Part shown: positions 1 to 8,358 of the stretch, piece by piece
Layout: every line of letters starts with the position of its first letter
Position numbering within the stretch: position 1 is the stretch's first letter
The notes under the pieces: model-generated
What the model saw: only the letters and a program-made list of their open reading frames with translations
Database searches by the model: none
What the model was told of the DNA's origin: nothing
Translations under genes and position numbers: made by a program
Assembly: GCF_001984195.1 (NCBI RefSeq)
Contig: NZ_MTQN01000012.1
Location: 1,922,001-1,986,000 of the forward strand
Source of the DNA: Kribbella sp. ALI-6-A
Lineage (GTDB): Bacteria > Actinomycetota > Actinomycetes > Propionibacteriales > Kribbellaceae
Reading direction: 5' to 3'
Length of the DNA stretch: 64,000 nucleotides

Positions 1-493
1 CGTCCAACCGGCCGAGGATCGCGTCGACGGTCTCGTTCGGGGAGAGGTCGGAGTTGTCCAGCCACAGTCCACGCCGCGGGCTGAACGCGTGCAGCTCGTA
101 GTCGAGCTCGTCGACCGACAGGCCGCCGAGCCGGCGGGAGATCACGTCGGGGCGAGGCGTCAGGACGACGAGGTAGCGCGGCCGGCTCCGGATGCCGTCG
201 AGGAACTCGCGCAGCAGCTCACCGATCACCACGTCCTGCAGAACGACGGTGAACCCGGCCTGGGCGTAGCCGTCGGCGGCCTGGCAGGCCAACCGGTAGC
301 GCAGCTTGAGCTGTTTTTGTGCCTCCGCGCCGTCGTCGGCGCCGGCCGAGGCCTGGCCGCTGACGATCATCCGCCGGAAGACCTCGCCGCGCAGGTGTAC
401 GCCGTACTGGAAGCGTTCGGCGAGCAGTTGGGAGACCGTGGATTTGCCGGCCGCCGTGATCCCGCTGACGACGATCACTCCCTCGGTCTGCAC
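1..493 (-). CDS. P-loop kinase/ATPase, chloramphenicol phosphotransferase-like (3' end cut off)
   Basis: The gene runs off the left edge, so only the first 164 codons are present. The GTG at 493-491 leads straight into VIVVSGITAAGKST, a Walker A loop (GxxxxGKST) at about residues 6-19. Alternating beta and alpha segments follow, including YLVVLTPRPDVISRR near residues 119-133. This is the layout of small nucleoside or antibiotic kinases of the AAA_33/CPT type, which transfer phosphate from ATP to a small molecule. A TANNNT-like box lies just upstream and I see no Shine-Dalgarno, so the transcript may be leaderless. The substrate cannot be told from the sequence. Confidence 0.75.
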   Translation of the reverse strand, partial: MQTEGVIVVSGITAAGKSTVSQLLAERFQYGVHLRGEVFRRMIVSGQASAGADDGAEAQKQLKLRYRLACQAADGYAQAGFTVVLQDVVIGELLREFLDGIRSRPRYLVVLTPRPDVISRRLGGLSVDELDYELHAFSPRRGLWLDNSDLSPNETVDAILGRLD

Positions 494-568
494 AGGGTGG
501 ATCGTGCCACGGGGGACAGGGGTTGCGTCAGGTCTCGGCCACCGGTTGGCCGGAGTCTGCCAACGGTG

Positions 569-1168
569 TCAGGGCCGCAGTGACAGCAGGTGCGCCTCCA
601 GCACCTGACGAACCCGGGCCGCGGTGGTCACCTCGGGCTGAAGCGTCACGTGGAAAGAGATGCCGTCGATCAGGGCGTGCAGCCGTTCGGTCTCCAGCTC
701 GAGGTCGAGATCGGGCCGCAGGTCACCGCTGTCCGACAACGCGTGCATCAGCTGGCCGCACAGGTCGCGTAGTCCTTCGTGGACGGGACCGAGGTGCCGG
801 CGCAGGCCGCCGGCGCCGGACTCGGCCTGGGCCTGGGCGGTGAACGACAACCAGACGTCGAACTCGGCCAGCCGTTCCGGGTCGAGCGGGATCACTTCTT
901 CGAGGTAACGCAGCACGATCTCGACCGGCGTACCGGTGGGCTGGAGCTGGGAGACCCGGGCGTGCACTCGCTGAGAGACCAGGTCCATCGCGAAGCTGAT
1001 CAGGCCGTCCTGGTCGGGGAAGTAGTACCGCACGGCGCCGGCGGACCAGCCGGCTTCGGCCGCGACGGTGCGGACCGACGCGGCGCGGATCCCGTCCCGG
1101 CGGACCACCCGCCACAGCGCCTGCGCGATCTCCTCGCGACGGGCGTCGTGATCGACGATTTTCGGCAT
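569..1168 (-). CDS. TetR-family transcriptional regulator
   Basis: The N-terminal domain carries the TetR helix-turn-helix (SVRTVAAEAGWSAGAVRYYF, about residues 33-52), followed by an all-alpha ligand-binding domain; about 199 residues is normal for the family. The ATG at 1168-1166 gives the usual MPKIVDHDARREE beginning. A GTG at 1183 five codons earlier is possible and would suit a leaderless transcript, because a TACCGT box sits about ten bases upstream of it. The gene is divergent from the membrane-protein gene at 1245. Two similar palindromes in the gap suggest that it represses both itself and that gene. The inducer is unknown. Confidence 0.88.
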   Translation of the reverse strand: MPKIVDHDARREEIAQALWRVVRRDGIRAASVRTVAAEAGWSAGAVRYYFPDQDGLISFAMDLVSQRVHARVSQLQPTGTPVEIVLRYLEEVIPLDPERLAEFDVWLSFTAQAQAESGAGGLRRHLGPVHEGLRDLCGQLMHALSDSGDLRPDLDLELETERLHALIDGISFHVTLQPEVTTAARVRQVLEAHLLSLRP

Positions 1169-1177
1169 GCCCCTTTT

Positions 1178-1222
1178 TAGCACACCTGTGTTACGGTAGT
1201 TCTTGTCAACACAGTCGTGCTG
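1178..1222. promoter_or_regulatory. Paired palindromic operator for the divergent TetR gene
   Basis: The first site, TAGCACACCTGTGTTA at 1178-1193, is a near-perfect palindrome (6 of 7 positions per arm pair). The second, CAACACAGTCGTGCTG at 1207-1222, matches the reverse complement of the first at 12 of 16 positions. They lie between the two divergent starts, and the first overlaps the 5' end of the TetR gene. This is a typical TetR autoregulation layout; binding is inferred. Confidence 0.5.
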
Positions 1223-1244
1223 AATAAAGGGGAAGGTCGAGATC

Positions 1245-1802
1245 GTGCTGCTCGCTGTGATCGCCGCGTGTGAGGTCGGCTTCTGGGTCCTGCTCGCCGC
1301 CGGCCTGCTGACGCGCTACCTGTTCCGGCTGCCCAAGCTCGGCATGGCCTTCCTGCTGGCCGTGCCGCTGATCGACGTCGTGATGCTGGTCGCCAGCGTG
1401 ATCGACATCCGGTCCGGCGGCGAGCCGTCGTTCAAGCACTCGCTGGCCGCGATCTTCATCGGCGTCAGTGTCGGGTTCGGGCACCGGACGCTGCAGTGGG
1501 CCGACGCGTGGGCGGCGTACAAGCTGGCCGGCGGCCCGCGACCGGTCAAGCCGCGCAAGGGCACGAAGGCCAAGGCCGAGTTCGAGCGCCGCGGCTGGTA
1601 CCGGCACCTGCTCGCGTACGCCGTGGGTGTCGGCGTGATGATCGGTCTCGGCCTGCTGTCCGGCCAGGGGTACGACGCGCTGCTCGGCCCGGCGTGGACC
1701 TGGACGATCGTGCTGGTGATCGACGCTGTCGTCTCGTTCAGCTACAGCGCCGACGTGACCGAGGACGACGACTGCGAGCCGAGGAAAGAGGTCGCGGCCT
1801 GA
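1245..1802 (+). CDS. Integral membrane protein, function unknown
   Basis: The 185-residue product has hydrophobic segments at about residues 4-24, 33-52, 65-80, 125-142 and 150-167. A basic cytoplasmic loop (RPVKPRKGTKAKAEF) lies in the middle and the tail is acidic. A GGAAGG ribosome site lies eight bases before the GTG start. The gene is divergent from the TetR gene and shares its operator region, so it is probably the repressor's target, as a small permease or membrane sensor. I recognise no catalytic motif and assign no function. Confidence 0.75.
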   Translation: MLLAVIAACEVGFWVLLAAGLLTRYLFRLPKLGMAFLLAVPLIDVVMLVASVIDIRSGGEPSFKHSLAAIFIGVSVGFGHRTLQWADAWAAYKLAGGPRPVKPRKGTKAKAEFERRGWYRHLLAYAVGVGVMIGLGLLSGQGYDALLGPAWTWTIVLVIDAVVSFSYSADVTEDDDCEPRKEVAA

Positions 1803-1850
1803 GGCACGAAGATCCCACTGCGGTCCGCCGGCGCACCGTACATTTCGGTC

Positions 1851-2492
1851 ATGACGAAGACCGGTGCGGGGCGGGTCCTGTTCGGGGTGACGGCGCTGGT
1901 GGTGGCGGCCGGGATCGTGATCCAGCTGGTCGTCACGGCGACCACCACCGAGGGCTACTTCCCGGACAACCCGGACCGGGTCTTCAACGTGTTCGCCTAC
2001 TTCACGATCCAGTCCAACCTGCTGCTCGGCGGCACCGCGCTATTGCTTGCCCTCGGCACCGATCGCGACTCCGCGCTGTTCCGCACGCTGCGGCTCAACG
2101 GCGTGCTCTGCATCGCCGTCACCGGCATCGTGTACCACATCGCTCTCGCCGGGATCAACGAACTGTCGGCCGCCGGCGAGGTCGCCGACTTCCTGCTGCA
2201 CACCGCCACCCCGCTGCTCGGCGTACTGGGCTGGCTGTTCTTCGGACCGCGTGGCCGGACCGACTACCGCATCGTCAGCTGGTCGCTGGTCTTCCCGGTG
2301 CTGTGGCTGGCCTTCACGCTGATCCGCGGCGAAGCGGTCGGTTTCTACCCGTACCCGTTCGTCGACGTCGGCGATCTCGGCTATGCAGGAGTCTTGGTCA
2401 ACTGTTTGCTCGTCGCGCTACTGTTCCTGGTTCTGGCGTTCGGGGCGACTCTGCTCGATCGCCGGCTGAACAGGACCGCCGTCGAGAGGTAG
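1851..2492 (+). CDS. Pr6Pr-family integral membrane protein
   Basis: This 213-residue protein has about six transmembrane segments and the pattern of the Pr6Pr (FAR-17a/AIG1-like) family: YFTIQSNLLLGG near residues 50-61, GIVYHIALAG near 92-101, LLHTATPLLGVLGWLFFG in the middle and YPYPFVDV near the end. Family members are bacterial and plant membrane proteins whose reaction is mostly uncharacterised. The ATG start follows the previous gene by 48 bases. It lies four bases upstream of the next gene, so the two are probably co-transcribed. Confidence 0.8.
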   Translation: MTKTGAGRVLFGVTALVVAAGIVIQLVVTATTTEGYFPDNPDRVFNVFAYFTIQSNLLLGGTALLLALGTDRDSALFRTLRLNGVLCIAVTGIVYHIALAGINELSAAGEVADFLLHTATPLLGVLGWLFFGPRGRTDYRIVSWSLVFPVLWLAFTLIRGEAVGFYPYPFVDVGDLGYAGVLVNCLLVALLFLVLAFGATLLDRRLNRTAVER

Positions 2493-2496
2493 ACCC

Positions 2497-3144
2497 GTGC
2501 TGGTGACATCTCGCTCGTACGCCGAGTACGAGGCGATGTTCGATCTGTCCGAACTGCCCGACTCCGTGCTCGACTGCTGCGCCGGGGGTGCGGGCTTCAC
2601 CGCCGAAGCGGCCGCGCGCGGCGTCGATGCTGTTGCCGTCGACCCGGCGTACGAGCTGGCCGCCGCGGAGCTGGTCGACACCGTACGCCGGAGCCTGCCG
2701 GCCGGGTCGGGGATCGTCGACCAGTACGCGGGCAGCTTCGTCTGGAACTGGTACGGATCGCCCGAGCGCCGGGACGAGCTGCGCCTCGACGCGGCGGACC
2801 GGTTCCTCACCGACGTCGCGGAGGTCCCGGACCGCTACGTGCCGGGCAGCCTGCCCGACCTGCCGTTCCCGGACCAGCGGTTCGACCTGGTGCTGAGCTC
2901 GCACCTGCTGTTCACGTGGGCCGACAAGTACGACAAGGACTGGCACCTCGCGGCGCTGAACGAGCTGATCAGGGTGTCCCGGTCGGAGGTGCGGATCTTC
3001 CCGCTGGTGAAGATGGGCGCCGGTGAGCCGGTGGAGTTCCTGCCGTCGTTGCTCGAGGAGCTGGACGGTGTGGACACCGAGATCCGCAAGGTGCCGTACG
3101 AGTTCCAGGTCGGTGCGGACGAGATGCTGGTGCTCAGCCGCTGA
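2497..3144 (+). CDS. Class I SAM-dependent methyltransferase
   Basis: The 215-residue protein contains SAM-binding motif I as SVLDCCAGGAGFTAEAA near residues 23-39, an acidic motif II (VDAVAVDPAY), and LPFPDQRFDLVLSSHLLF near 122-139, the post-I/motif IV region of methyltransferase fold proteins. It presumably moves a methyl group from S-adenosylmethionine to a small molecule. The GTG start lies four bases after the Pr6Pr stop, which suggests translational coupling. A strong hairpin follows the stop codon. The substrate cannot be inferred. Confidence 0.8.
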   Translation: MLVTSRSYAEYEAMFDLSELPDSVLDCCAGGAGFTAEAAARGVDAVAVDPAYELAAAELVDTVRRSLPAGSGIVDQYAGSFVWNWYGSPERRDELRLDAADRFLTDVAEVPDRYVPGSLPDLPFPDQRFDLVLSSHLLFTWADKYDKDWHLAALNELIRVSRSEVRIFPLVKMGAGEPVEFLPSLLEELDGVDTEIRKVPYEFQVGADEMLVLSR

Positions 3145-3150
3145 CCGCCG

Positions 3151-3202
3151 ACACAGAAAACGGTGGTGCCGATCCGCGATCGGCACCACCGTTTTCTTGT
3201 GT
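3151..3202. terminator. Bidirectional intrinsic terminator
   Basis: A long inverted repeat with AAAACGGTGGTGCCGATC as its left core, a CGC loop and the exact complement, flanked by A-rich and T-rich ends. It sits between two convergent genes and can end transcription from both sides. Confidence 0.9.
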
Positions 3203-3210
3203 CCCCAGGG

Positions 3211-3870
3211 TCAGCGCAGGAAGCGGCCGCAGACCGGCCACGGCGAAGCGCCGCGCTGGGCGTACAGCTTCTTCGCGCGCATCAACTGCTCGGCCGCCGA
3301 CGCCTTGGACGGCGTGCCGGTGCCGCCGACGCTGCGCCAGGTCTGCCGGTCGAACTGGAACAGACCGTGGTACTTGCCCGTCGGGTTCACCGCTCGCGGG
3401 TTGCCGCCCGACTCGCACTGGGCGACCTTGCGCCAGGCCGCGCTCATCGACACGCTGGTCGAGCCGCGGGTCGACTCCGAGCGGCTGCTGCGGTTCGTGC
3501 GCTCGGACTTCACCGGCTTCTTGCGCTCCGACCGGTCGGCCTTCTTGCGCTCCGACCGCTCGGCCGAGGGCTTGGCCTTCGAGCGGCGCTCGGTGACGGC
3601 GGCCTTGCTCACGCCGTCGAGTTCGAGCGTCTGGCCGATCAGGATCAGGTCCGGGTTGGCGAGATCGTTCAGCTGGGCCAGCTGGCGCCAGTCGGTGCCG
3701 TTGGCCTGGGCGATCTCGGAGAGGGTGTCCCCGGGCTTGACGGTGTAGTCGGTCGCGAAGGCGGCGCCTGCGCCGGCGGCGGTGATACCGACGCCGAGAC
3801 CGGCGACGGAAAGGGTCCGGGCGATCCGGCGAGTACTTCGCCGAGGTCGGGCGTGTCGAGCTTTGGACAT
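3211..3870 (-). CDS. Secreted LysM protein with Rpf/transglycosylase-like domain
   Basis: The order is a basic N-terminus with a signal peptide (AGAGAAFA, cleavage near residue 40), a LysM domain (YTVKPGDTLSEIAQANG, about 42-87), a charged Ser/Arg/Lys linker with RSERKK repeats, and a C-terminal resuscitation-promoting-factor-like lysozyme domain (WRKVAQCESGGNPRAV ... YHGLFQFDRQTW). The Glu of AQCESGG matches the catalytic acid of Rpf domains. Such proteins bind peptidoglycan through LysM and cleave glycan strands, which helps growth and spore or dormant-cell revival. The ATG at 3870 is preceded by GAGGAG at a good distance, so the upstream in-frame starts are not used. No c-di-AMP riboswitch was recognised upstream. 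Confidence 0.88.
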   Translation of the reverse strand: MSKARHARPRRSTRRIARTLSVAGLGVGITAAGAGAAFATDYTVKPGDTLSEIAQANGTDWRQLAQLNDLANPDLILIGQTLELDGVSKAAVTERRSKAKPSAERSERKKADRSERKKPVKSERTNRSSRSESTRGSTSVSMSAAWRKVAQCESGGNPRAVNPTGKYHGLFQFDRQTWRSVGGTGTPSKASAAEQLMRAKKLYAQRGASPWPVCGRFLR

Positions 3871-4428
3871 CAGAATCTGCTCCTCATGAGCTGGGCATGG
3901 TGAACTTCTCCAGCCCGGCCGATTCAGCCGCGTGCGCACTTTCCCCGAGATCCCGCGGACCGGAAGTGCGGCCGGCCGGCGAGACGATGGTGGTCGTCAC
4001 CGAGTGCGTGAGGCTCGGATCGTCGGCGCCGATCGCTGCCGGCGCCGTACCGGGCTCCACAGTCTGGTGAGGTACCACTCCCTTCGGGGGGTGCAGGGGA
4101 CAAGCACTCGAAGCGCTGCGTTCGGTTACGAGACAGCGTCCGAATGGTCACGCGCTGGTAACGGCGCGACCGAGCCATCGTGCGTGACGTCGGCCCGGAA
4201 CGCAAGTGTTCTGCCGGGATCCGGACGAACTTTTTCTGGCCCTGAGGAAGCGAAAGCCCAACAACAGAACGGTTTCCGGGCGTGTCGCGGCGCGGAGACC
4301 GAACGGTTTACCGGCCCGCTCCAGGCGGGAAACGACCGATCGGGCGTGTCATCACCGCGCCTGGCTCGTTGTTCAGTCACGGGCCGGGAGGGCCCGTGGC
4401 TGAGGCAAACGATTGATGGGGGCGTCCG
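3871..4428. other. Divergent intergenic region between the LysM/Rpf gene and the LuxR gene
   Basis: These 558 bases must hold the promoters of both flanking genes. Short inverted segments are visible (CCCGC...GCGGG near 4318-4332, and GGTTACG/GGTAACG around 4125-4163), along with a small T-rich patch near 4230. The open frames here are short and unconvincing. No riboswitch consensus was found. Confidence 0.5.
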
Positions 4429-5028
4429 GTGATCCGAGTGCTACTCGGCCACCGCGGCACGTTGGTGCGTGGAGCACTGGCCGCGGTGCTGTCCAGAGAG
4501 CCCGACTTCGACGTGCTGGCGGACGTGGACCGGTCGGACGACGTGCTGGCCGCCGTCCGGCTGCGTCCGCACGTCGTGGTGCTCGATCCACAGCTGCCCG
4601 GCAAGGTCGGTATCGAGGACCTGTGCCGCAAGCTCACCGGTCGCGGCGTCCTGGTGCTGGTCGACCACGAGGCGATCGCCGCGACCAGCATGGCGCTGGT
4701 CAAGCAGGCGCCGCGGATCGGGCTGATCGCGACCGACGCGACCACCGAGCAGCTGGTCGAGGCGGTGCGTGACGTGGCGAAGGGGCTGCCGGTGGTCGAC
4801 GTCCGGCTGGCGGTCGCCGCGCTGCGGGCGGGGGACAACCCGCTCACGGACCGTGAATGCGAGGTCCTGCGTCAGGTGACCACGGGCGCGACGGCGCAGG
4901 AGATCGCCCGGACGCTGAGCCTGAGTGCCGGCACGGTACGCAACTACCTGTCCCGGATCCTCACCAAGACCGGCGCCCGGAGCCGGATCGAGGCGATTCG
5001 CAAGGCTCAGGACGCCGGCTGGATCTGA
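4429..5028 (+). CDS. flaR: LuxR-type response regulator of the lanthipeptide cluster (RamR/AmfR-like)
   Basis: The 199-residue protein has an N-terminal receiver-like domain (MIRVLLGHRGTLVRGALAAVLSRE) and a C-terminal LuxR helix-turn-helix (LTDRECEVLRQV ... LSLSAGTVRNYLSRIL, about 139-190). It resembles RamR/AmfR, the regulators of class III lanthipeptide clusters such as SapB. An Asp lies at the phosphoacceptor position (VVVLDPQLPG, D53). The usual acidic pair near residues 8-9 is replaced by His-Arg, so phosphorylation may not control it. It is likely the activator of the cluster to its right. Its last 22 bases overlap the 3' end of the convergent exporter gene. The symbol is by analogy. 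Confidence 0.82.
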   Translation: MIRVLLGHRGTLVRGALAAVLSREPDFDVLADVDRSDDVLAAVRLRPHVVVLDPQLPGKVGIEDLCRKLTGRGVLVLVDHEAIAATSMALVKQAPRIGLIATDATTEQLVEAVRDVAKGLPVVDVRLAVAALRAGDNPLTDRECEVLRQVTTGATAQEIARTLSLSAGTVRNYLSRILTKTGARSRIEAIRKAQDAGWI

Positions 5029-6686
5029 CGGCTCTCGGTGGGCTGCCAGTGGCCTTGCAGCTCCTGGTAGAGCGGGGAGCTGCTGAGCAGGCTGGTGTGC
5101 GTGCCGAGGGTGGCGCGGTTGCCGTCCATCACCAGGATCTTCCGCGCGCGCCGGGCCGAGCTGATCCGGTGAGCGATCACGATCAGCGTGCCGCCGCGGG
5201 TCGCGAAGGCCTCTTCGGCCCGGCGCTCGGCGTCGGGATCGAGAAAGCAGGTCGCTTCGTCGAGCACGATCAGCGGGGCCGGCGACAGGTAGGCGCGGGT
5301 GAGCGCGATCAGCTGACGTTCGCCGGCTGACAGGTCGTGGGGTTTGACCTGCGCCTGAAGCCCGCCGAGGCGATCGACGAGCGCGCCGGAGCCGACGGCG
5401 TCGATCGCCTGCTGGACCTCCGAGGGCGAGGCGTCCGGGAGCAGGTAGTTGAGGTTCTCCATCACGGTCGCGCTGAAGACGTACGCCTCCTGCGGGATCA
5501 GCGCCCGGGTCCGCGGGGACACGTCGCTCGCCGGGACGCCGCCGATCAGGACCTGGCCGTGAGAGGGTTCGAGCATCCCGCAGATCAGACCGGCCAGGGT
5601 CGACTTGCCGATGCCGCTCGGGCCCACGACGGCCAGATGCTCGCCCTCGGCAACGGTGAGGTCGAGGCCGTCGATGACCGGTTCGGCCGCCGGGCCGTAG
5701 GCGAAGGTCAGCCCGTGCGTCCGGATCGAGGACTCCGGTGGAGTCTTCGTCCTGAGCGATCGGTCCGGCACCGCCTGCACGGACAGGATTCGGCTCAGTG
5801 TGACGACGTACCGCAGGCCGCTGTCGCCGAGGGCGCCCATCACGGTGTTCAGCGCGGGCTGCAGACCGACGAGCACGTACGTGAGACCGCCGAGCAGCGT
5901 TCCGGTGGACACTCCGCGGCCGACGAGCCAAGGGCCGGCGGCCAGCAGAATCAGCAGGGGCGCCCAGCCGCCGATGGCGAAGCAGACAGTACGCAGAGCG
6001 GCCACGCGAGCCAGGGCGCGCTCGGCTGCGGCTTGGGCTTTGATCGGTCGGCCGGTGAGATGCTCCGCGAACTCCTCCGTGCCTGTGGCGGTGATGTCTC
6101 GTACACCGCTGAAGGTCATCCCTGCCGTGGTGGCCAGGTCCTCGTCAGCCTGCAAGGACGCGCGGACCCGGTCGGCGGCCAGCCCGAGTACCGCCAGCGA
6201 GGCCAGGAAGCCCAGCAGAAAAGGCGGTATGACGAACCCGGCGATCGCGGGAGCCAGCGACAGCAATCCAGCCAGTACGCCGACCAGCGTGACGGCGAAG
6301 CCGCGAACGACCAGAACCAGACCGGCGAAGGTGTCCCGGACGATCTCGACCTGGCGATTCAGCCGGGCGACGGCCGCCGGATCGCCGGTGCGGAGGGCGG
6401 CGCCGACGACACGTCGTACCAGGTCGTCGCGCAGGGGTTCGACGAGTTCGCCCAGGCGGCCGTAGACCTGGTGGGCGCCGGCCGCGCCGAGGCAGGCGGT
6501 CGCCACGAGTCCGCCGAGCCAGGCGATGCCCTGCCAGGCATGGCCCGCGAGGAAGCTGTCGGTGGCCCGTGCGACGGCGACGCCGTAGACGGCCGTCGGA
6601 AGGATCTCCGGGATCGACCAGAGCGCGAGCTTCAGCGCGGAACGGTTGCGCAGGGCCTCGATGCCGTAGCCGAGCTCACGCTTCAT
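5007..6686 (-). CDS. flaT1: ABC exporter half-subunit of the lanthipeptide cluster (consensus ATPase site)
   Basis: The 559-residue protein combines an N-terminal six-helix exporter domain (about 20-300) and an ATPase domain. Visible motifs are Walker A GPSGIGKST (355-363), the Q-loop in LIPQEAYVF, the signature LSAGERQ (452-458), Walker B PLIVLDEAT with catalytic Glu477, and the H-switch IAHRISS. It probably pairs with the next ABC gene upstream to export the modified peptide, like RamA/RamB. The ATG at 6686 with CGGAG upstream is preferred to an earlier in-frame start that lies inside the neighbouring gene. It is the last gene of the operon. Confidence 0.88.
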   Translation of the reverse strand: MKRELGYGIEALRNRSALKLALWSIPEILPTAVYGVAVARATDSFLAGHAWQGIAWLGGLVATACLGAAGAHQVYGRLGELVEPLRDDLVRRVVGAALRTGDPAAVARLNRQVEIVRDTFAGLVLVVRGFAVTLVGVLAGLLSLAPAIAGFVIPPFLLGFLASLAVLGLAADRVRASLQADEDLATTAGMTFSGVRDITATGTEEFAEHLTGRPIKAQAAAERALARVAALRTVCFAIGGWAPLLILLAAGPWLVGRGVSTGTLLGGLTYVLVGLQPALNTVMGALGDSGLRYVVTLSRILSVQAVPDRSLRTKTPPESSIRTHGLTFAYGPAAEPVIDGLDLTVAEGEHLAVVGPSGIGKSTLAGLICGMLEPSHGQVLIGGVPASDVSPRTRALIPQEAYVFSATVMENLNYLLPDASPSEVQQAIDAVGSGALVDRLGGLQAQVKPHDLSAGERQLIALTRAYLSPAPLIVLDEATCFLDPDAERRAEEAFATRGGTLIVIAHRISSARRARKILVMDGNRATLGTHTSLLSSSPLYQELQGHWQPTESRQIQPAS

Positions 6687-6702
6687 GTGGCGACTCCGCG
6701 GT

Positions 6703-8358
6703 TCATCCGAAGACCTCGCGGTAGTCGGCGCGGTGCCACAGGTCACGGTGCCGACCGGTGGCGCGGACAGTGCCGTGGTCGAGCCAGACGACCAGGTCCG
6801 CGCGGGCGGCGGTCGCGGGCCGGTGCGTGACGATCAGGCGGGTCCGGTGGTGCTTGTCCTCGGTGAGGGTGCGGCTGATCTGCATCTCGGTCGCGGTGTC
6901 GAGGCTCGAGGTGGCGTCGTCGAGCACGAGCAGGCGGCGCGCCGACCAGGCCCGGGCCAGGCCGAGCCGCTGCCGCTCGCCGCCCGACATGGGGGCTTCC
7001 GGCAACGGGGTGCGATAGCCGCGGGGAAGGCGGCTGACGAAGTCGTGGGCGTGCGTCGCGCGGGCGGCCGCCAGGGTCCGGACGGTGCCGAGCGGGTTGG
7101 GCGAGATCGCGTCGCCGATGGTCGAGCCGACCAGCGTCGGGCGTTCGAAGGCGCAGCCGACCGCGTGGCGCAGCGACCGGCGGTGCACGGCCTGGAGCGG
7201 TACGCCGTCCAGCAGTACCTGCCCGTACGACGGGTCGCGCAGCCGCGCCGCGACGGCGGCGAGCACGGACTTGCCGGCGCCGCTCGGCCCGACCACGGCG
7301 ACGGTCGCACCGCCGGGCAGGTCGAGGTTCACGTCGTACAGCAGTGTGGTGTCGTCGGCGACGACCGTGACGCCTTCGAAGCGCAGGTGTCCCGGGCCGG
7401 CGGGCAACGGCAGAGTGCCGTGCGGCATCGTGTCGATCGCGAAGACCTCGCTCGCGCGCCGGACCCCGGCCTTCGCGCGGGCGATCTCGCCGATCACGCC
7501 GGTCAGGCTGCCGAGGCCCGCGCCGAGCACGGCGTACTGGCCGGCGGCGAACAGTTCGCCGGCGGTGATGCGGCCGGCGACGAGTTGCAGGCCGCCGACG
7601 GCGAGGACCGCGACGAGAACGAGCGGGCCGACGATCGCGGCCTGGGCGCCGGATCGCGCGAGCACCTTCCAGGTGAGCAGGCCGTGCCTGTGCAGCTCGG
7701 GCAGCAGGGTGAGGATGCGGTGTTCCTCGCGCGCGGTCGTCCCCGCGGCGAGGATCGTGCGGATGCCGGTCAGTGCTTCGGTGAGACGGCCGGCGATCCG
7801 GCCCTGGGTCTCCTGGTAGTCCAGGCTGATCTGCGCGGTCCGGCGGGCGAACACCCACAGCACGCCGATCACGAGCAGGACGCCGCCGAAGAACGCCGCG
7901 GCGAGCCAAGGGTCGATCAACGCGAGCAGCACGAGACTGCCGACCGGTGGCAGGATCGCGGCGAACGCGCTGACCAGCGCGGGACCGGCTTGCGCCGCGT
8001 CGACGGCGTTGCCCGAGACCCGGCTGACCAGGTCACCGGTCTCGAACCCGCGCGAGCCTTCCGGACCACCCCGTACGACGCGGCGGACCAGCCCGTGCCG
8101 CAGCCAGGCCGTCGTACCGGCGACGCAGGCGGTGCCGGCGAAGACGTCCACCAGCGAACAGATGATGCCCGTGGCCACCAATCCCGCTGCGATCGTGAGC
8201 CACTGGTCGTAGCCGTGGCCGGCGACGATCGCGTCCACCGACCGTCCGAGCACCGACGGCAGCGCGAGCGCGACACAGCTCCCGCCGATCGAGGTCAGCC
8301 CGATCACCGGCAACCACTTGCCACCGTGCCGGACGACGTCACCGAAGGCCAGACTCAT
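6703..8358 (-). CDS. flaT2: ABC exporter half-subunit of the lanthipeptide cluster (degenerate ATPase site)
   Basis: The 551-residue protein has an N-terminal exporter membrane domain and a C-terminal ATPase domain: Walker A GPSGAGKS (357-364), signature MSGGERQ (457-463) and the H-switch VTHRPA. Two catalytic positions deviate: Walker B reads LLVLDDATSSLD, with Asp481 in place of the catalytic Glu, and the Q-loop position reads FERPTL, with Glu in place of Gln. Heterodimeric ABC exporters usually have one such degenerate site, so this is likely the non-hydrolysing partner of the downstream subunit. The ATG overlaps the flaP stop as ATGA, and the long upstream in-frame extension is not real coding sequence. 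Confidence 0.88.
   Translation of the reverse strand: MSLAFGDVVRHGGKWLPVIGLTSIGGSCVALALPSVLGRSVDAIVAGHGYDQWLTIAAGLVATGIICSLVDVFAGTACVAGTTAWLRHGLVRRVVRGGPEGSRGFETGDLVSRVSGNAVDAAQAGPALVSAFAAILPPVGSLVLLALIDPWLAAAFFGGVLLVIGVLWVFARRTAQISLDYQETQGRIAGRLTEALTGIRTILAAGTTAREEHRILTLLPELHRHGLLTWKVLARSGAQAAIVGPLVLVAVLAVGGLQLVAGRITAGELFAAGQYAVLGAGLGSLTGVIGEIARAKAGVRRASEVFAIDTMPHGTLPLPAGPGHLRFEGVTVVADDTTLLYDVNLDLPGGATVAVVGPSGAGKSVLAAVAARLRDPSYGQVLLDGVPLQAVHRRSLRHAVGCAFERPTLVGSTIGDAISPNPLGTVRTLAAARATHAHDFVSRLPRGYRTPLPEAPMSGGERQRLGLARAWSARRLLVLDDATSSLDTATEMQISRTLTEDKHHRTRLIVTHRPATAARADLVVWLDHGTVRATGRHRDLWHRADYREVFG

Noticed and set aside
3871..4428. c-di-AMP (ydaO-type) riboswitch upstream of the LysM/Rpf gene
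   Set aside because: Such riboswitches often precede rpf genes, but the characteristic conserved stretches are not visible on the minus strand here.
5337..6830. Long plus-strand open frame opposite the exporter genes
   Set aside because: It mirrors the minus-strand exporter genes, whose motifs are clear; GC-rich codons leave long frames on the other strand.
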